From NCBI GenBank assembly GCA_947501935.1, contig CANMXU010000022.1:22327-86326 (forward strand): DNA of 64,000 bases. Reading direction: 5' to 3'. Below the pieces are notes generated by a model, which was not told where the DNA came from, did no database searches, and saw nothing but the letters and a program-made list of their open reading frames with translations. The first letter of the stretch is position 1; each line of letters starts with the position of its first letter. The stretch comes from an uncultured Alteromonadaceae bacterium. Its GTDB lineage: Bacteria; Pseudomonadota; Gammaproteobacteria; Enterobacterales; Alteromonadaceae. Positions 36,191 to 45,896 of this stretch are shown one piece after another. Made by a program: the position numbers and the translations under genes.

Positions 36191-36475
36191 TTAACTATTT
36201 AAATGGTTAATTAACTTTTCGGCTAGTAGAGTTGAATTTGCTGGGTTTTGTCCGCTAATAATTAAGGTAATAGAGTCGCTATTTTCGGTTAAATCCCATA
36301 ATGGACCATGGCCGCCATGGTAGAAAACTGCCTCGAAGCTTTCAGTATTTACTTCAGATAAAACCTCAGTTGTGGCAACAAGTTTTTGGGTTTCATTGTC
36401 AGTGTAATATCACACTGTCGCTGGTGTTGGAAAATCGTCTAAAGCCCTTTTATTTTAGCTGATGTCAGGGCGACA
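36191..36475 (-). pseudogene. Remnant of a DJ-1/PfpI family gene
   Basis: On the minus strand one frame reads ALDDFPTPATV, a stop, YYTDNETQKLVATTEVLSEV, then ESFEAVFYHGGHGPLWDL, TENSD, and jumps to ISGQNPANSTLLAEKLINHL before a stop at 36191. FYxGGHGPLWDL and GQNPxSS..A are hallmarks of class I glutamine-amidotransferase-like DJ-1/PfpI (Hsp31) proteins. The middle, including the nucleophilic Cys elbow, is deleted, and stops and a missing N-terminus confirm decay. Confidence 0.85.
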
Positions 36476-36513
36476 CTCATTTTTGACAAGATTATGCTTA
36501 GCAGAAATTGTGC

Positions 36514-37674
36514 TTAGAAAACGTATTGTGCGCGCAATGAAAAACTTTGGCCGTCATTTTCTTCAACGTACGACTCATTATATTTTGTTTTCATGTAGTG
36601 CAGCATAATTTTAGCGTTGCTGTTTAAGTGATAATTTATGCCTAACGTTAAGGTTTCTGCTTCCAATTCTTCAATCACTAATTGCATTTGGCTCCAGCGC
36701 ATACTTACTTCCCAATCTTTTGAGGTTGCTAGTTTTCTCAATAAACCTCTGCGGTAATCTCGGTTAAGTCCTGATAAAAGATAACTCATTTGTACATACC
36801 CACCTTGGTATTCGTACATGTCGTTAGTAACATCAGTAATGGTGGCTTGTTGCCATTCCGCTAAACTGGTAAATCCGTACTTTTGCCACATCATTTCTAA
36901 ACCGGTTAACGATACTGAGTTAGCTGAAACGGTTGAGTTATCCATTAACGGCTCAGCCATATTTATATCAAGCACTTCGTTAACACTATATTCTTTGCCA
37001 TTAAAATCGCGTTCACTAAACGCCATACCTAAATGAAAGGTTGATTTGGGGTTTTGCCAACCGGTCCACGTTAAGCGGCCAGTTATCGCATGGGTTTCTT
37101 CTTGGTTCGCTTGCTGATAAAAACCTAATTGCCAGTTAAAGGCAGCTCCTTCTCCTGAAAGGTTAACTCCTGGAGAGCGGCCAGGTACAACAGCGGCGGT
37201 TATTAAACTACGCTCCATCATGGTCATATCACGGGCACTCATGATATTTTCAAAGCCAAAAGGTTCTTTTTGTTTACCTATGGTGATGTTGCCAATTTTC
37301 CAGCGACTAAAGCGAATGTATGAGTCGAGTAGTCTATATGCACCTTGATCGTAGGCAACGTGTAACCGTCCAGCCAAGCTCTCAGTGAGCTGGGTTTCAA
37401 GGTTCAACCGTGAGCGGCGAATCTGGGACTCACTGGTATTGACTTGCTCGCCGTTAAGTAAATAGCCTTGGTAAACGTCATGATCTAGCATTAAAAAGCC
37501 ATTAGCCCAAAAAGTCGGGCTAAACTGGTCACTTGCCTGAACATTGCCAATCATTAATAGCGATACTAACGATGCTTGCCACCAGCTAATTTTGTTAATA
37601 GCAGCCTTTATTTTAACCGGCATATCATGGCTAGATTGATTAGATTTAAGTCTATTTTTTTCTATGTTTTTCAT
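36514..37674 (-). CDS. Phosphate-selective porin O/P-like outer membrane protein
   Basis: Outer-membrane beta-barrel of the OprO/OprP type, 386 aa. The signal peptide ends near NVQAS (about residue 49 from Met1); Met18 (37623) may be the true start, giving a normal-length signal peptide. Typical features are SQIRRSRLNLETQL, the IGKQKEPFGFENIMSARD segment and a C-terminal Phe (RAQYVF) used for barrel assembly. Specificity (phosphate, polyphosphate or other anions) cannot be told. It is divergent from bluB. Confidence 0.85.
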   Translation of the reverse strand: MKNIEKNRLKSNQSSHDMPVKIKAAINKISWWQASLVSLLMIGNVQASDQFSPTFWANGFLMLDHDVYQGYLLNGEQVNTSESQIRRSRLNLETQLTESLAGRLHVAYDQGAYRLLDSYIRFSRWKIGNITIGKQKEPFGFENIMSARDMTMMERSLITAAVVPGRSPGVNLSGEGAAFNWQLGFYQQANQEETHAITGRLTWTGWQNPKSTFHLGMAFSERDFNGKEYSVNEVLDINMAEPLMDNSTVSANSVSLTGLEMMWQKYGFTSLAEWQQATITDVTNDMYEYQGGYVQMSYLLSGLNRDYRRGLLRKLATSKDWEVSMRWSQMQLVIEELEAETLTLGINYHLNSNAKIMLHYMKTKYNESYVEENDGQSFSLRAQYVF

Positions 37675-37941
37675 TAACTAATGCGATTTATTGAAGAAAC
37701 CTGTTCAGCTTTTATCTTACTTTTTATAAATGTAATTAGTTGTTCGCTATTGTGTTAGGTTGTTAGGGTTGGGTGGTGGGCTAACTATAAAAAGCAAGAA
37801 AAATTAATGACAAAAGTTAATCAAGAATATCTTTGTTTTTATTGATACTTATCAGTAGTTAAGGTGTTTTAATAAGATTAAGTTAGACGTTTTTCATTAA
37901 TGAATTCATAATGCTGCCATATTCTTTAGCTGTAGTTACTC

Positions 37942-38595
37942 ATGAAAATATCAGATGTTGAACGCGACGCCGTTTACAAAACCATTTTTGCTCGTCGAGA
38001 TGTAAGAGGGCAGTTTACAAATACGCCGATCCCTGAAGACGTGCTAACCCGTATTTTAACCGCCGCGCATCACGCACCAAGTGTTGGTTTTATGCAGCCT
38101 TGGGACTTTGTTATTGTTCAAAGCCAAGAAACTAAAGCTAACATTAAAGTTGGCTTTGATTTGGCTCATGCGCAATCAGCGCAAATGTTCACCAACGAGA
38201 AAGCCAAAAAGTATAATAAGCTCAAATTAGAAGGTATTTTAGAAGCGCCCATTGGCATATGTGTTACTTGTGACCGAAGTCGTAATGGCCCTGTGGTTAT
38301 TGGTAGAACTATTAAAGCCGAGATGGACTTATACAGTTCAGTTTGTGCGGTGCAAAATTTGTGGTTAGCTGCGCGTGCCGAAAATGTTGGTTTAGGCTGG
38401 GTCAGTATTGTGCATGATCAGGTCTTACGTGAAGCCCTTAATATTCCTGAAAATATTGATATTGTTGCATACCTTTGCTTGGGCTATGTCTCTCACTTTA
38501 AAGACAAACCGGAATTAGAAACCGCCGGCTGGTTGCCAAGGCGTGAACTGGCTAAAGCGATTCATTATGAGAAATGGTCTGCTGATGATAGCTAA
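37942..38595 (+). CDS. bluB: 5,6-dimethylbenzimidazole synthase
   Basis: Flavin destructase that converts reduced FMN to 5,6-dimethylbenzimidazole, the lower ligand of vitamin B12. The 217-aa nitroreductase-fold product has FARRDVRGQF (about 13-22), AAHHAPSVGFMQPWDFVI (about 43-60) and VGLGWVSIV, all typical of BluB. No other cobalamin gene is in the window and no B12 riboswitch was seen in the 267-bp upstream region. Confidence 0.9.
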   Translation: MKISDVERDAVYKTIFARRDVRGQFTNTPIPEDVLTRILTAAHHAPSVGFMQPWDFVIVQSQETKANIKVGFDLAHAQSAQMFTNEKAKKYNKLKLEGILEAPIGICVTCDRSRNGPVVIGRTIKAEMDLYSSVCAVQNLWLAARAENVGLGWVSIVHDQVLREALNIPENIDIVAYLCLGYVSHFKDKPELETAGWLPRRELAKAIHYEKWSADDS

Positions 38596-38642
38596 TACAT
38601 GAGTTTTTTAGCTACTGAGCATGCTTGTGTTAAGTTGATTGA

Positions 38643-38673
38643 AATGCCAGCAAACTACATTGCTGGCATTTTT
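38643..38673. terminator. Bidirectional terminator between bluB and the beta-helix lipoprotein
   Basis: AATGCCAGCA (38643-38652) pairs with TGCTGGCATT (38661-38670), with a T run after it. Confidence 0.85.
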
Positions 38674-38697
38674 GTATTTAAAGAACTATTTAAAGAA

Positions 38698-41112
38698 CTA
38701 TTCACCGCTACCGGCATAGGCACCAATGTTAGGGTTGTTTTCTGCTGAAATGGCATTGCCCCAAACATCAACACTTGGCGCGGTTGCCATTAAGGTACCT
38801 GTGCCAATAGCAGGTGAGCCGGTTTGTAATTTATAGCCATCAAAGTTTCCAAATACATTTTCCCCGTTTATGCTTACGCCAGTAGTGCCTGTTCCTGGCG
38901 CCACCAGTAGTGGGTTTACATTAATAGCGCTGGCAGGCTCGCCTGTGGTATGCGCGCCGTACACAATGTTATTTTCAAAAGTAAAAGTGCCGCCAATTAA
39001 GTTTAACCCATCCCAAATCCCAGCGTCGGTTAACTGAAAAATATTGTTATAAAAAGCGACGTTACTTGGGTAGCCCTCCCAATTACTGACATAAATTGGT
39101 TTAGTGGTAGCTCCTGCCGCTAAGTAGAAGGTATTGTTGTAAATGCTAATACCGTCAGCTTTACCAGATAAATGAAATAAGCGTTCGCTATCGTTTTGGC
39201 TAATGTTATAACGAATAATAGCATTAGTGGTAGTGCCGCCATTACCAGTAGCAACTAACATAAAGCCGCCTTCATTATCATGACTGTAGTTATATTGAAA
39301 AATGGTATTGTCTTGACCGTAGTCAACGTCGTAACCTTGACCGTCTTTGGTGGTTTTTACGTTGTAAGCTTCGTTATATTGAAATAAAACATCGTCAGAA
39401 TTCCATGTCCATAACGCGACATTGGCGCTATTTGAATTGATGTTTGCGCCATTAACTAAGTTATATTCAACCAATGCACCGGTCGCGTTAATGGGTACTA
39501 TGCCATCGCCACCTGAGTCTTCTACGTAGTTATTTCGTATTTCAACATTTTCGTGGCTCACATAACCCGTGCCAGCATTACAGCCAATGGCGGCGCGACA
39601 CCTCCACGCTGATGAAACATTAATGGCGGTTCTATCGGCACGAACTACCATATTATTTTCTATATAAACCCCCTTATACCAAGACTCAATAGGAGCATTG
39701 CTTTTACGAACCGTTACTTGAATGCCGGCACTGCCGTTAGTATCTTTGGTATTGTCCCCGTCGATATCGTGAACATAGTTATTTTTTATATGGATTTGAT
39801 TAAGCTGGCCCGCATCAAGGTTTTCAACTTCAATGCCGCGTTTTTTGCTATTAGGATTAGCACTATTGATCACTTCTAATTGGCTGATCTGCCAATACTC
39901 TTGGTTGTGTAAATACACCGCTCGTAAATTACCATTACCATTAATGATAGGGCGTTGATTAACATCGCCATCGCCATATTTGCCAAAAACAATATGGGCA
40001 TTTGCAGCGCCAGAGCCGCGTGGCGATAAAGTCCCGTTAAAGCTGCTTTGGTCGTGAAATAGTATTTGGTCACCAGCACTAAAAGTTGTGATATTGACAT
40101 TATCTAAACTTTGCCATGCGGTTTGCTCGCTTAAGCCATCGGCGCAGTCGTCACCAGTAGCTGAGTTAATATAATACTGAGTATTTCCTGCAGAGGTAGT
40201 TGCTTGATAACAACCTGCTGCTGATTCAACAACTGAAAAACTGTCGGCATAACCATTGTGATTACCAGCAGAGCGGTAGGCATAAATTTTGGCACTGGTA
40301 TTTTCACCGCCAGTGGTAAAGTTAACTGTTATTTTTTGATAGCTGGTATTGGTGGCACTTGATGATAATTCTGCGCCGCCATAGTCTTTTACACCAATAT
40401 TAATGGTGCCACCACTACTTGCCACTTTTGCGTAAGCACTAAGTGTATAGGTGGTATTTGCGCTTAAGCCTGAAATAATTTGCTCAGCTGAGCCATTATT
40501 ACCAGCGTCGCCAACACGAACGGCAGAGCTTCCCTCATAGGCGTCATTATTTTCTACTGCCGAATTCCATGCGGTTGTCCAAGGTGAGCTGCCGTCTTCA
40601 AAACTAGGATTGATAACTAAATTAGAGGCTTGTGGTGTTGTCTCCGCCACATAATTAATACTGAGGGTATTTGAGAGGACATTATTATTGCCGGCTAAAT
40701 CAACCGCAACGTCGCTATTAATATTTACCGTTACCATGCCATCAGCAATAGCTATTAGCTCGAATTGCCATTGGCTATCATTTTGTAAGTTCTCAAATTG
40801 GTTGATAGTCGCATTGCTAACGCTGATATCGTTTTGGTTAAAATTTTCTACTTGCTCGTCAAAGCTGACAGTTACAGTAAAAGTATTTACCGATGTTGGT
40901 GAGCTACTATTGGTGCTTAAGGTTGGCGTTGGTGCTTGGTTGTCTACTGGAGTTGGCTCAGGTGTTGGCTCTGTTTGTGTTGGCTCAGTTGGTATTTGTG
41001 GTGTTTCTCCACCACTTCCACCACCACATGCGATAAGCACTAAGCTTAATAATGCCAGTAATATTTGTTGATATTTTCTTGAGGGGATTTTTAATAAGTT
41101 CTGTATTTTCAT
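38698..41112 (-). CDS. Surface lipoprotein: Ig-like, carbohydrate-binding-like and beta-helix domains (paralog 1)
   Basis: 804 aa. A lipoprotein signal with lipobox LIAC (Cys29), a GGGSGG linker and a Pro/Thr/Glu spacer are followed by one bacterial Ig-like domain (about 60-155, with VSFDEQVENFNQNDISVSN), a CBM4/9-like jelly-roll (about 165-300, starting NLVINPSFEDG), and a right-handed beta-helix (about 315-804) with many N-N-Y/V turns. The segment GQGYDVDYGQD is shared with both paralogs, as is the C-terminus NIGAYAGSGE. It lacks paralog-type upstream promoter sequence and probably follows the chaperone gene in one operon (98-nt gap). Predicted glycan-binding or -cleaving; no catalytic family assigned. 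Confidence 0.85.
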   Translation of the reverse strand: MKIQNLLKIPSRKYQQILLALLSLVLIACGGGSGGETPQIPTEPTQTEPTPEPTPVDNQAPTPTLSTNSSSPTSVNTFTVTVSFDEQVENFNQNDISVSNATINQFENLQNDSQWQFELIAIADGMVTVNINSDVAVDLAGNNNVLSNTLSINYVAETTPQASNLVINPSFEDGSSPWTTAWNSAVENNDAYEGSSAVRVGDAGNNGSAEQIISGLSANTTYTLSAYAKVASSGGTINIGVKDYGGAELSSSATNTSYQKITVNFTTGGENTSAKIYAYRSAGNHNGYADSFSVVESAAGCYQATTSAGNTQYYINSATGDDCADGLSEQTAWQSLDNVNITTFSAGDQILFHDQSSFNGTLSPRGSGAANAHIVFGKYGDGDVNQRPIINGNGNLRAVYLHNQEYWQISQLEVINSANPNSKKRGIEVENLDAGQLNQIHIKNNYVHDIDGDNTKDTNGSAGIQVTVRKSNAPIESWYKGVYIENNMVVRADRTAINVSSAWRCRAAIGCNAGTGYVSHENVEIRNNYVEDSGGDGIVPINATGALVEYNLVNGANINSNSANVALWTWNSDDVLFQYNEAYNVKTTKDGQGYDVDYGQDNTIFQYNYSHDNEGGFMLVATGNGGTTTNAIIRYNISQNDSERLFHLSGKADGISIYNNTFYLAAGATTKPIYVSNWEGYPSNVAFYNNIFQLTDAGIWDGLNLIGGTFTFENNIVYGAHTTGEPASAINVNPLLVAPGTGTTGVSINGENVFGNFDGYKLQTGSPAIGTGTLMATAPSVDVWGNAISAENNPNIGAYAGSGE

Positions 41113-41145
41113 TATTTACTCTGTGCTTTTTATATTAATAGTTTC

Positions 41146-41180
41146 AGCATCAGCGATGATTTGCTATCAGCGCTGATGCT
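41146..41180 (-). other. Hairpin in the gap between chaperone and lipoprotein genes
   Basis: AGCATCAGCG (41146-41155) pairs with CGCTGATGCT (41171-41180), a perfect 10-bp stem. On the minus strand it follows the chaperone stop codon and precedes the lipoprotein start. It lacks a strong T run, so it may tune the ratio of the two products. Confidence 0.55.
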
Positions 41181-41209
41181 TTTGAAATGTTGTGGTTTTG
41201 TATGGCTAT

Positions 41210-42331
41210 TTATTTGGCTAAGTTGAGTGCAGATGCTTTAGTATTAACCTTTGAGTTAGCTGCGTTGTTAGCACCCGATTTAGCGCAAGTGTCTACAGTA
41301 TTTGAGGCTTTTACTTTCGACGCCTGTGGATTGTGAATAATTGTGGTTTGGCTAATAATTTTGTCTAACTCTTTTTGGTAGCGTTGCTCGGCATAGTCAT
41401 TGGCGATGATATGTTTTACTTCGCTCAAAGGTTGGGACTTAGGTTGGCTTTTTTCGATAAGCTTAATTAGGTAGTGAGTGCCATCTATATCTTGGCTTTG
41501 AAAAAAATCGCCTTTATTTTGATGTTTTACTTGGTTAATTAATTGGCTCCAGACAAATTCATCGGATTTTCGGCTTTGCGCACTAAAATGTTTCTCTAAA
41601 TAGGTGAAGTTAGCATTAGCTTTATATTTATTCTTTAATGTTACTGACCTTAAGGTGTCTAGCTGGTGATGTAATTCGTTAATAACTTTTGTATTTTTTA
41701 AGGTGCTGGCAGAATGTAACTTTATTGCTTGAATACTAAAGGTCATGCTTTCTAGAAAGTCATGGTCTTTTCTTTGTTGATAGATTTTTTCTTGCTCTTG
41801 TGAGCTGATTGGATAACGCTTTTTAAGCTGCTCCCTGACTTTATTAAAACCATTACTTAAGGTATGAGATTTATACTTGTCAAAATTAAAACTGGCCAAA
41901 CCATAAACCACTTGTGAATTAGCGATAGCTTGACTGCGTTTATTATTTTCTTTAATCATCATCTGCTTAAGGTCGGCATAGCTTAATTGCTTTTTAGTTA
42001 CCCCATATCGATACATCATCGATAAATGCGCATAAGTTTGGATAAATTCATTTAGGGTTTGTTGTTCAATCCATTGCTGTACACTGGTGCCACCTAAGCA
42101 TTGTTGCCAAAAATTTCCACTGGGCAGTGGGCCATATTCTTTAGAAAAATAAGCAACCGCATTGCCACGCATTTTTCGGTGTACAAAGGCTTGGTCATTT
42201 TCGGTGATAGGGGAGTTATTAACGTAAAAGGCAATTTTTTCTTGGGTGGGTGTTTGCCACGGATTGGCATCAGCCGCTAAACACCATAGTGAAATACCAC
42301 CATAAAAAGCTAAGCGTGGTAAAAACTTCAT
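41210..42331 (-). CDS. Periplasmic parvulin (PpiC/SurA)-like chaperone
   Basis: Start placed at ATG 42331 because GAGG lies 5 nt upstream and gives a clean signal peptide (MKFLPRLAFYGGISLWCLAADA); 373 aa. A SurA/PpiC-like organisation is visible: an N-terminal helical part with FYVNNSPITENDQAFVHRKM and later a parvulin-like segment, HYLIKLIEKSQPKSQPLSEVK, followed by a long helix. The proline-isomerase core is divergent, so activity is uncertain. A copy of the 31-nt cluster promoter lies 85 nt upstream. It is likely dedicated to folding or export of the neighbouring beta-helix proteins. Confidence 0.72.
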   Translation of the reverse strand: MKFLPRLAFYGGISLWCLAADANPWQTPTQEKIAFYVNNSPITENDQAFVHRKMRGNAVAYFSKEYGPLPSGNFWQQCLGGTSVQQWIEQQTLNEFIQTYAHLSMMYRYGVTKKQLSYADLKQMMIKENNKRSQAIANSQVVYGLASFNFDKYKSHTLSNGFNKVREQLKKRYPISSQEQEKIYQQRKDHDFLESMTFSIQAIKLHSASTLKNTKVINELHHQLDTLRSVTLKNKYKANANFTYLEKHFSAQSRKSDEFVWSQLINQVKHQNKGDFFQSQDIDGTHYLIKLIEKSQPKSQPLSEVKHIIANDYAEQRYQKELDKIISQTTIIHNPQASKVKASNTVDTCAKSGANNAANSKVNTKASALNLAK

Positions 42332-42415
42332 AAACACCTCATTCATATTATTATTAGTAAAGAACGGTCTATCGCAGTTTGTCATTTCCTATAACGTTAA
42401 CTTTCCCTTGTAACG

Positions 42416-42446
42416 ATTAAACAATTGAGCGGCAAAAAACCGTAAA
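42416..42446 (-). promoter_or_regulatory. ECF-type promoter motif, site 3 (chaperone operon)
   Basis: Minus strand reads TTTACGG, TTTTT and 10 nt, then TTGTTTAAT, with 15 nt between the two blocks. It matches sites 1, 2, 4 and 5 in sequence and exact spacing. Confidence 0.8.
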
Positions 42447-42531
42447 AATAAATCTCAATGAAATGATTTATTTTTGCGAGTTTTTAACGTTATGTATTTT
42501 TATTTTTCTAGGGTTATGTTTTATATAAAGA

Positions 42532-42571
42532 AAAGCTTGGTTAGTGCAATATGAAAGACTAACCAAGCTTT
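42532..42571 (-). terminator. Terminator of beta-helix paralog 2
   Basis: AAAGCTTGGTTAGT (42532-42545) and ACTAACCAAGCTTT (42558-42571) form a perfect 14-bp stem with a 12-nt loop, just downstream of the minus-strand gene. Confidence 0.8.
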
Positions 42572-42638
42572 GTTTGGATACTTACCTAATCAATGACTAA
42601 TCATTTTACTGATCAGGCAAGCTAAGCTGTAAGCGAAT

Positions 42639-45600
42639 TTATTCTCCGCTACCAGCATAAGCGCCAATATTTGGCGTTGTCGGCGATACAGCATTGCCCC
42701 AAAAATCAACACTTGGAGCGCCTGGAATAACCACACCTGCACCAATGGCTGGTGAGCCAGTTTGTAATTTATAACCGTCAAAGTTACCAAAGCTCAATAC
42801 ACCATTGTTATAAGTACCCGTAGTTGCGGTACCTGGAGCGACTAACATTGGATTTACATCGGTTGCCCCAGCAGGCTCGCCAGTTGTATGGCTACCATAA
42901 ACAATATTGCTGCTGTCAAAAACAAAGATACCACCAATATTTTCTAAACCGGTCCAATCACCTGCACCATCTAAGTGAAAAATATTGTTGTAAAATTCAA
43001 TATTAGATGGATAGCCACCCCAGTTGCCAATAGCTATTGGTTTAGTGGTAGAGCCTGCTGGTAAGTAGGCGGTATTGTTATAGATTTTAATTCCATCGGC
43101 GCGACCAAATATTTGGTATAGACGCTCATGATCGTTTTGGCTAACGTTATAACGGATTGTGGTATTAGTTGTCTCAGAATCATTCCAATCACCTGTTGCT
43201 ACTAAGAAGAAACCACCAATATTGTCATGACTGTAGTTGTATTGGAAAGTGGTACCGTCTTGACCATAATCAACGTCAAAGCCTTGGCCGTCTAAAGTAT
43301 TTTGCGTGTTATAGGCTTCATTGTATTGGAATAAAGTATTATCAGCATTCCAAGTCCAAATCGCCACGTTAGGAGTATTCGAATTTACGTTAGCACCGTT
43401 TACAAGGTTATATTGTACTAAGGCACCTTCTGAAGCTATTGGCACAATACCGTCACCGCCAGCATCTTCAATGTAGTTATTTTGAATTAATACATTGGTA
43501 TGGGCAGCATAAGGGGTATTATCAATACAGCCAACAGATGTTCTACACCACCAAGCTTGTGAAGTATTAATTGCAGTACGGTCAGCTCTCACTACTGCGT
43601 TGTTTTCGATATAAATACCATCGAAATTTGAGACAACTTCAGCAACGCCAACTCGTGAAACTACCTGAATACCGTGACTACCGTTTACGTCTTTTTGGTT
43701 ATCACCGTCAATATCATGGACATAGTTATTTTTGATATGGATTTGATGCAGGGTACCAGCATCGACGTTTTCTACTTCAATACCGCGTTTTTTCGCATCA
43801 GGTGCAGCACTATTGATCACTTCTAAATTAGTGATTTCAAAGTATTCTTGATTATATAAATACACTGCGTGTAACACACCGTAACCGTTAATTATCGGAC
43901 GTTGTTCGCTACCACCATTGCCGTATTTACTTAAGACAATATGATTACCGGCAGCACCTGAACCTTTAGGGTGCAATACTCCTGACCACAAGCCTGTATC
44001 TTTTAATAAGATTTGATCGCCAGGGGCAAAAGTTGTGGCATTAATTCTAAATAATGATGACCAAGCTGTTGCAGGGCTTAGACCGTCGGCACAATCATCG
44101 CCACCAGTAGCGTCAATGTAATAGCTAGTATTACCTGTTGACGTTACAGGATCTAAACAAGGACCCGTAGGGATAGGATCTGGCACCGTTTGCGGCGCTG
44201 GGCGTAAATAAACCACTTCGAAATTATCAGCATAACCATAAGTGAATTGGCTGTGTGGGCGGTAAGCAAATATAGTTGCCGAGGTATAACCTGGGCCGGT
44301 AGCAAACTCTACTTCAGAAAGCTCCCAAGTATCATTACTTTTTTCCACAACCGCTGTTAAGTTTCCATTGAAATATTTTGCTCCAATGGCAATCGCGCCT
44401 AAGCTGCCGTCGCGAACTTTAGCCATAGCGCGTAAGCGATAAACTGAGTTTGGTTGTAGGCCGGTGATTACTTGCTCGCCAGAACCACCTTCACCATTAC
44501 CTTCATGACCAACACGTAAAGTACGTGCGCCGTCATAGATATGCTCACCACGTCGCATTACACTGCCATTCCAGCTGGTGTCCCAAGCAACATTACCATT
44601 TTCAAAATCGCCATTAACCACTAAATTTACAGCAGGTGTTGAAGCATAGGTAATGCTGAATAAGTTTGATGCTTCGCTGGCGTTGCCCGCTAAATCAGCA
44701 GCACTTCCCGCGGCTATGCTAACATCCACAGCACCGTCTATTGTGGGGATCAAATCCATGGTCCAGACCATATCATTGCCACTGGCAACAAAGTTATTTA
44801 CCGTACCATTGCTCAAGATAAGGTCGCTTTGATCAAAACCAGTAACGGCTTCATCAAAGGTAACGGTTAGTGGAATTAAGCTTGATGCTGTTGGACTAGT
44901 TTCGCTACTACTAATACTTACTGTTGGCGCGGTAGTATCTGGAGCAAAAACATATTCAATGGTGAATAAATTTGAGGCTTCGTTGGCGTTACCGGCCAAA
45001 TCGTCAGCGCTATTGGCAGCAACGTTAACATCAACCGTGCCTGTGTCCGCTGGTGTTATATCCATAGTCCATACTGTGCCATCACCACTGAAGTTACTAA
45101 CGCTACCATTAGTGATATTTAAATCGCTGCTATCAAAGCCGGTCACTTGCTCATCAAAAGTGATGGTAAGTGGAATAGGGGAGCTTGTTGTTGGACTTGA
45201 AGCACTACTGGAAATATTTAAAGTTGGCGCGGTAGTATCTGGCGTGCTTGCTACTAAACTAAAATCATCAATATAGGCAGATTTACTGCCTGTTAAACGT
45301 TGCGCATAAATAGTGGCTGAAGTATCACTAGCGCCAGTGGTAAAGTTAACCACAAGCTCGGTATAACTCAGTGAACTAGTAGAAACTTGTTGAGTAGCAC
45401 CGCCATAGTTTTTTACGCCGACATCAAGATCAGTATTATTATGATCTACCTTGCCAAAAACATGTAATTCGTAACTGGTATTAGGGGTTAAGCCAGTGAG
45501 CACTTGTTCGGCAGTGCCATCTGCGGCTTTATTGGCAAGACGTAAAGCATTTGCTCCTGAATAAGCATTACTACTGTCTATGGATGTTGTGCCGTTTAAG

Positions 45601-45722
45601 CTCCAGTCTGTTGAGCCATTTTCAAAACCGGGGTTTTGTATGTTTGCATGAGCGCTAGCGGCAAGGGTTAACATCATAAATGATGCTAATTTGCTGATAC
45701 GCACTTTGTTATTTCTTGTCAT
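42639..45722 (-). CDS. Secreted protein: CBM-like, two Ig-like, CBM-like and beta-helix domains (paralog 2)
   Basis: 1027 aa from ATG 45722 (GGA 7 nt upstream; a TTG four codons earlier is less likely). The signal peptide ends near ASAHA. A jelly-roll module (about 27-160, NPGFENGSTDWSLNG) is followed by two tandem Ig-like domains (about 165-260, 263-360; each TxTAPTxxISSS ... FDExVTGFDxSDL), a second jelly-roll (about 365-505), and a beta-helix (about 525-1027) with the conserved GQGFDVDYGQD and NIGAYAGSGE end. It has no lipobox, unlike paralog 1. Its own 31-nt promoter motif lies 144 nt upstream. Probably a glycan-active or glycan-binding exoprotein. Confidence 0.87.
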   Translation of the reverse strand: MTRNNKVRISKLASFMMLTLAASAHANIQNPGFENGSTDWSLNGTTSIDSSNAYSGANALRLANKAADGTAEQVLTGLTPNTSYELHVFGKVDHNNTDLDVGVKNYGGATQQVSTSSLSYTELVVNFTTGASDTSATIYAQRLTGSKSAYIDDFSLVASTPDTTAPTLNISSSASSPTTSSPIPLTITFDEQVTGFDSSDLNITNGSVSNFSGDGTVWTMDITPADTGTVDVNVAANSADDLAGNANEASNLFTIEYVFAPDTTAPTVSISSSETSPTASSLIPLTVTFDEAVTGFDQSDLILSNGTVNNFVASGNDMVWTMDLIPTIDGAVDVSIAAGSAADLAGNASEASNLFSITYASTPAVNLVVNGDFENGNVAWDTSWNGSVMRRGEHIYDGARTLRVGHEGNGEGGSGEQVITGLQPNSVYRLRAMAKVRDGSLGAIAIGAKYFNGNLTAVVEKSNDTWELSEVEFATGPGYTSATIFAYRPHSQFTYGYADNFEVVYLRPAPQTVPDPIPTGPCLDPVTSTGNTSYYIDATGGDDCADGLSPATAWSSLFRINATTFAPGDQILLKDTGLWSGVLHPKGSGAAGNHIVLSKYGNGGSEQRPIINGYGVLHAVYLYNQEYFEITNLEVINSAAPDAKKRGIEVENVDAGTLHQIHIKNNYVHDIDGDNQKDVNGSHGIQVVSRVGVAEVVSNFDGIYIENNAVVRADRTAINTSQAWWCRTSVGCIDNTPYAAHTNVLIQNNYIEDAGGDGIVPIASEGALVQYNLVNGANVNSNTPNVAIWTWNADNTLFQYNEAYNTQNTLDGQGFDVDYGQDGTTFQYNYSHDNIGGFFLVATGDWNDSETTNTTIRYNVSQNDHERLYQIFGRADGIKIYNNTAYLPAGSTTKPIAIGNWGGYPSNIEFYNNIFHLDGAGDWTGLENIGGIFVFDSSNIVYGSHTTGEPAGATDVNPMLVAPGTATTGTYNNGVLSFGNFDGYKLQTGSPAIGAGVVIPGAPSVDFWGNAVSPTTPNIGAYAGSGE

Positions 45723-45865
45723 TATAATTTCCAATATTTTTTTATAATAGGTATTAAGCTGATTTGAAATGCATAATTAGCTTAACTGCTTTCCTTGTTA
45801 TTACGGCTCCTTGATAAATATGATCTTTCTACCTGTGCAGTACAAAAAACAATCACATTTATAGT

Positions 45866-45896
45866 ATTTAACAAGCGAATACAGAGAAACCGTAAT
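45866..45896 (-). promoter_or_regulatory. ECF-type promoter motif, site 4 (paralog 2)
   Basis: Minus strand reads ATTACGG, TTTCT and 10 nt, then TTGTTAAAT: the most divergent of the five good sites, but with the same 15-nt spacing. Confidence 0.72.

Noticed and set aside
37675..37941. B12 riboswitch upstream of bluB or the porin
   Set aside because: No B12-box or cobalamin-type conserved core could be seen in the region on either strand.
40688..41071. Plus-strand frames opposite the Ig-like domains of the beta-helix genes
   Set aside because: They mirror the repetitive Ser/Thr/Val coding of the minus-strand genes; codon pattern and domains support only the minus strand.
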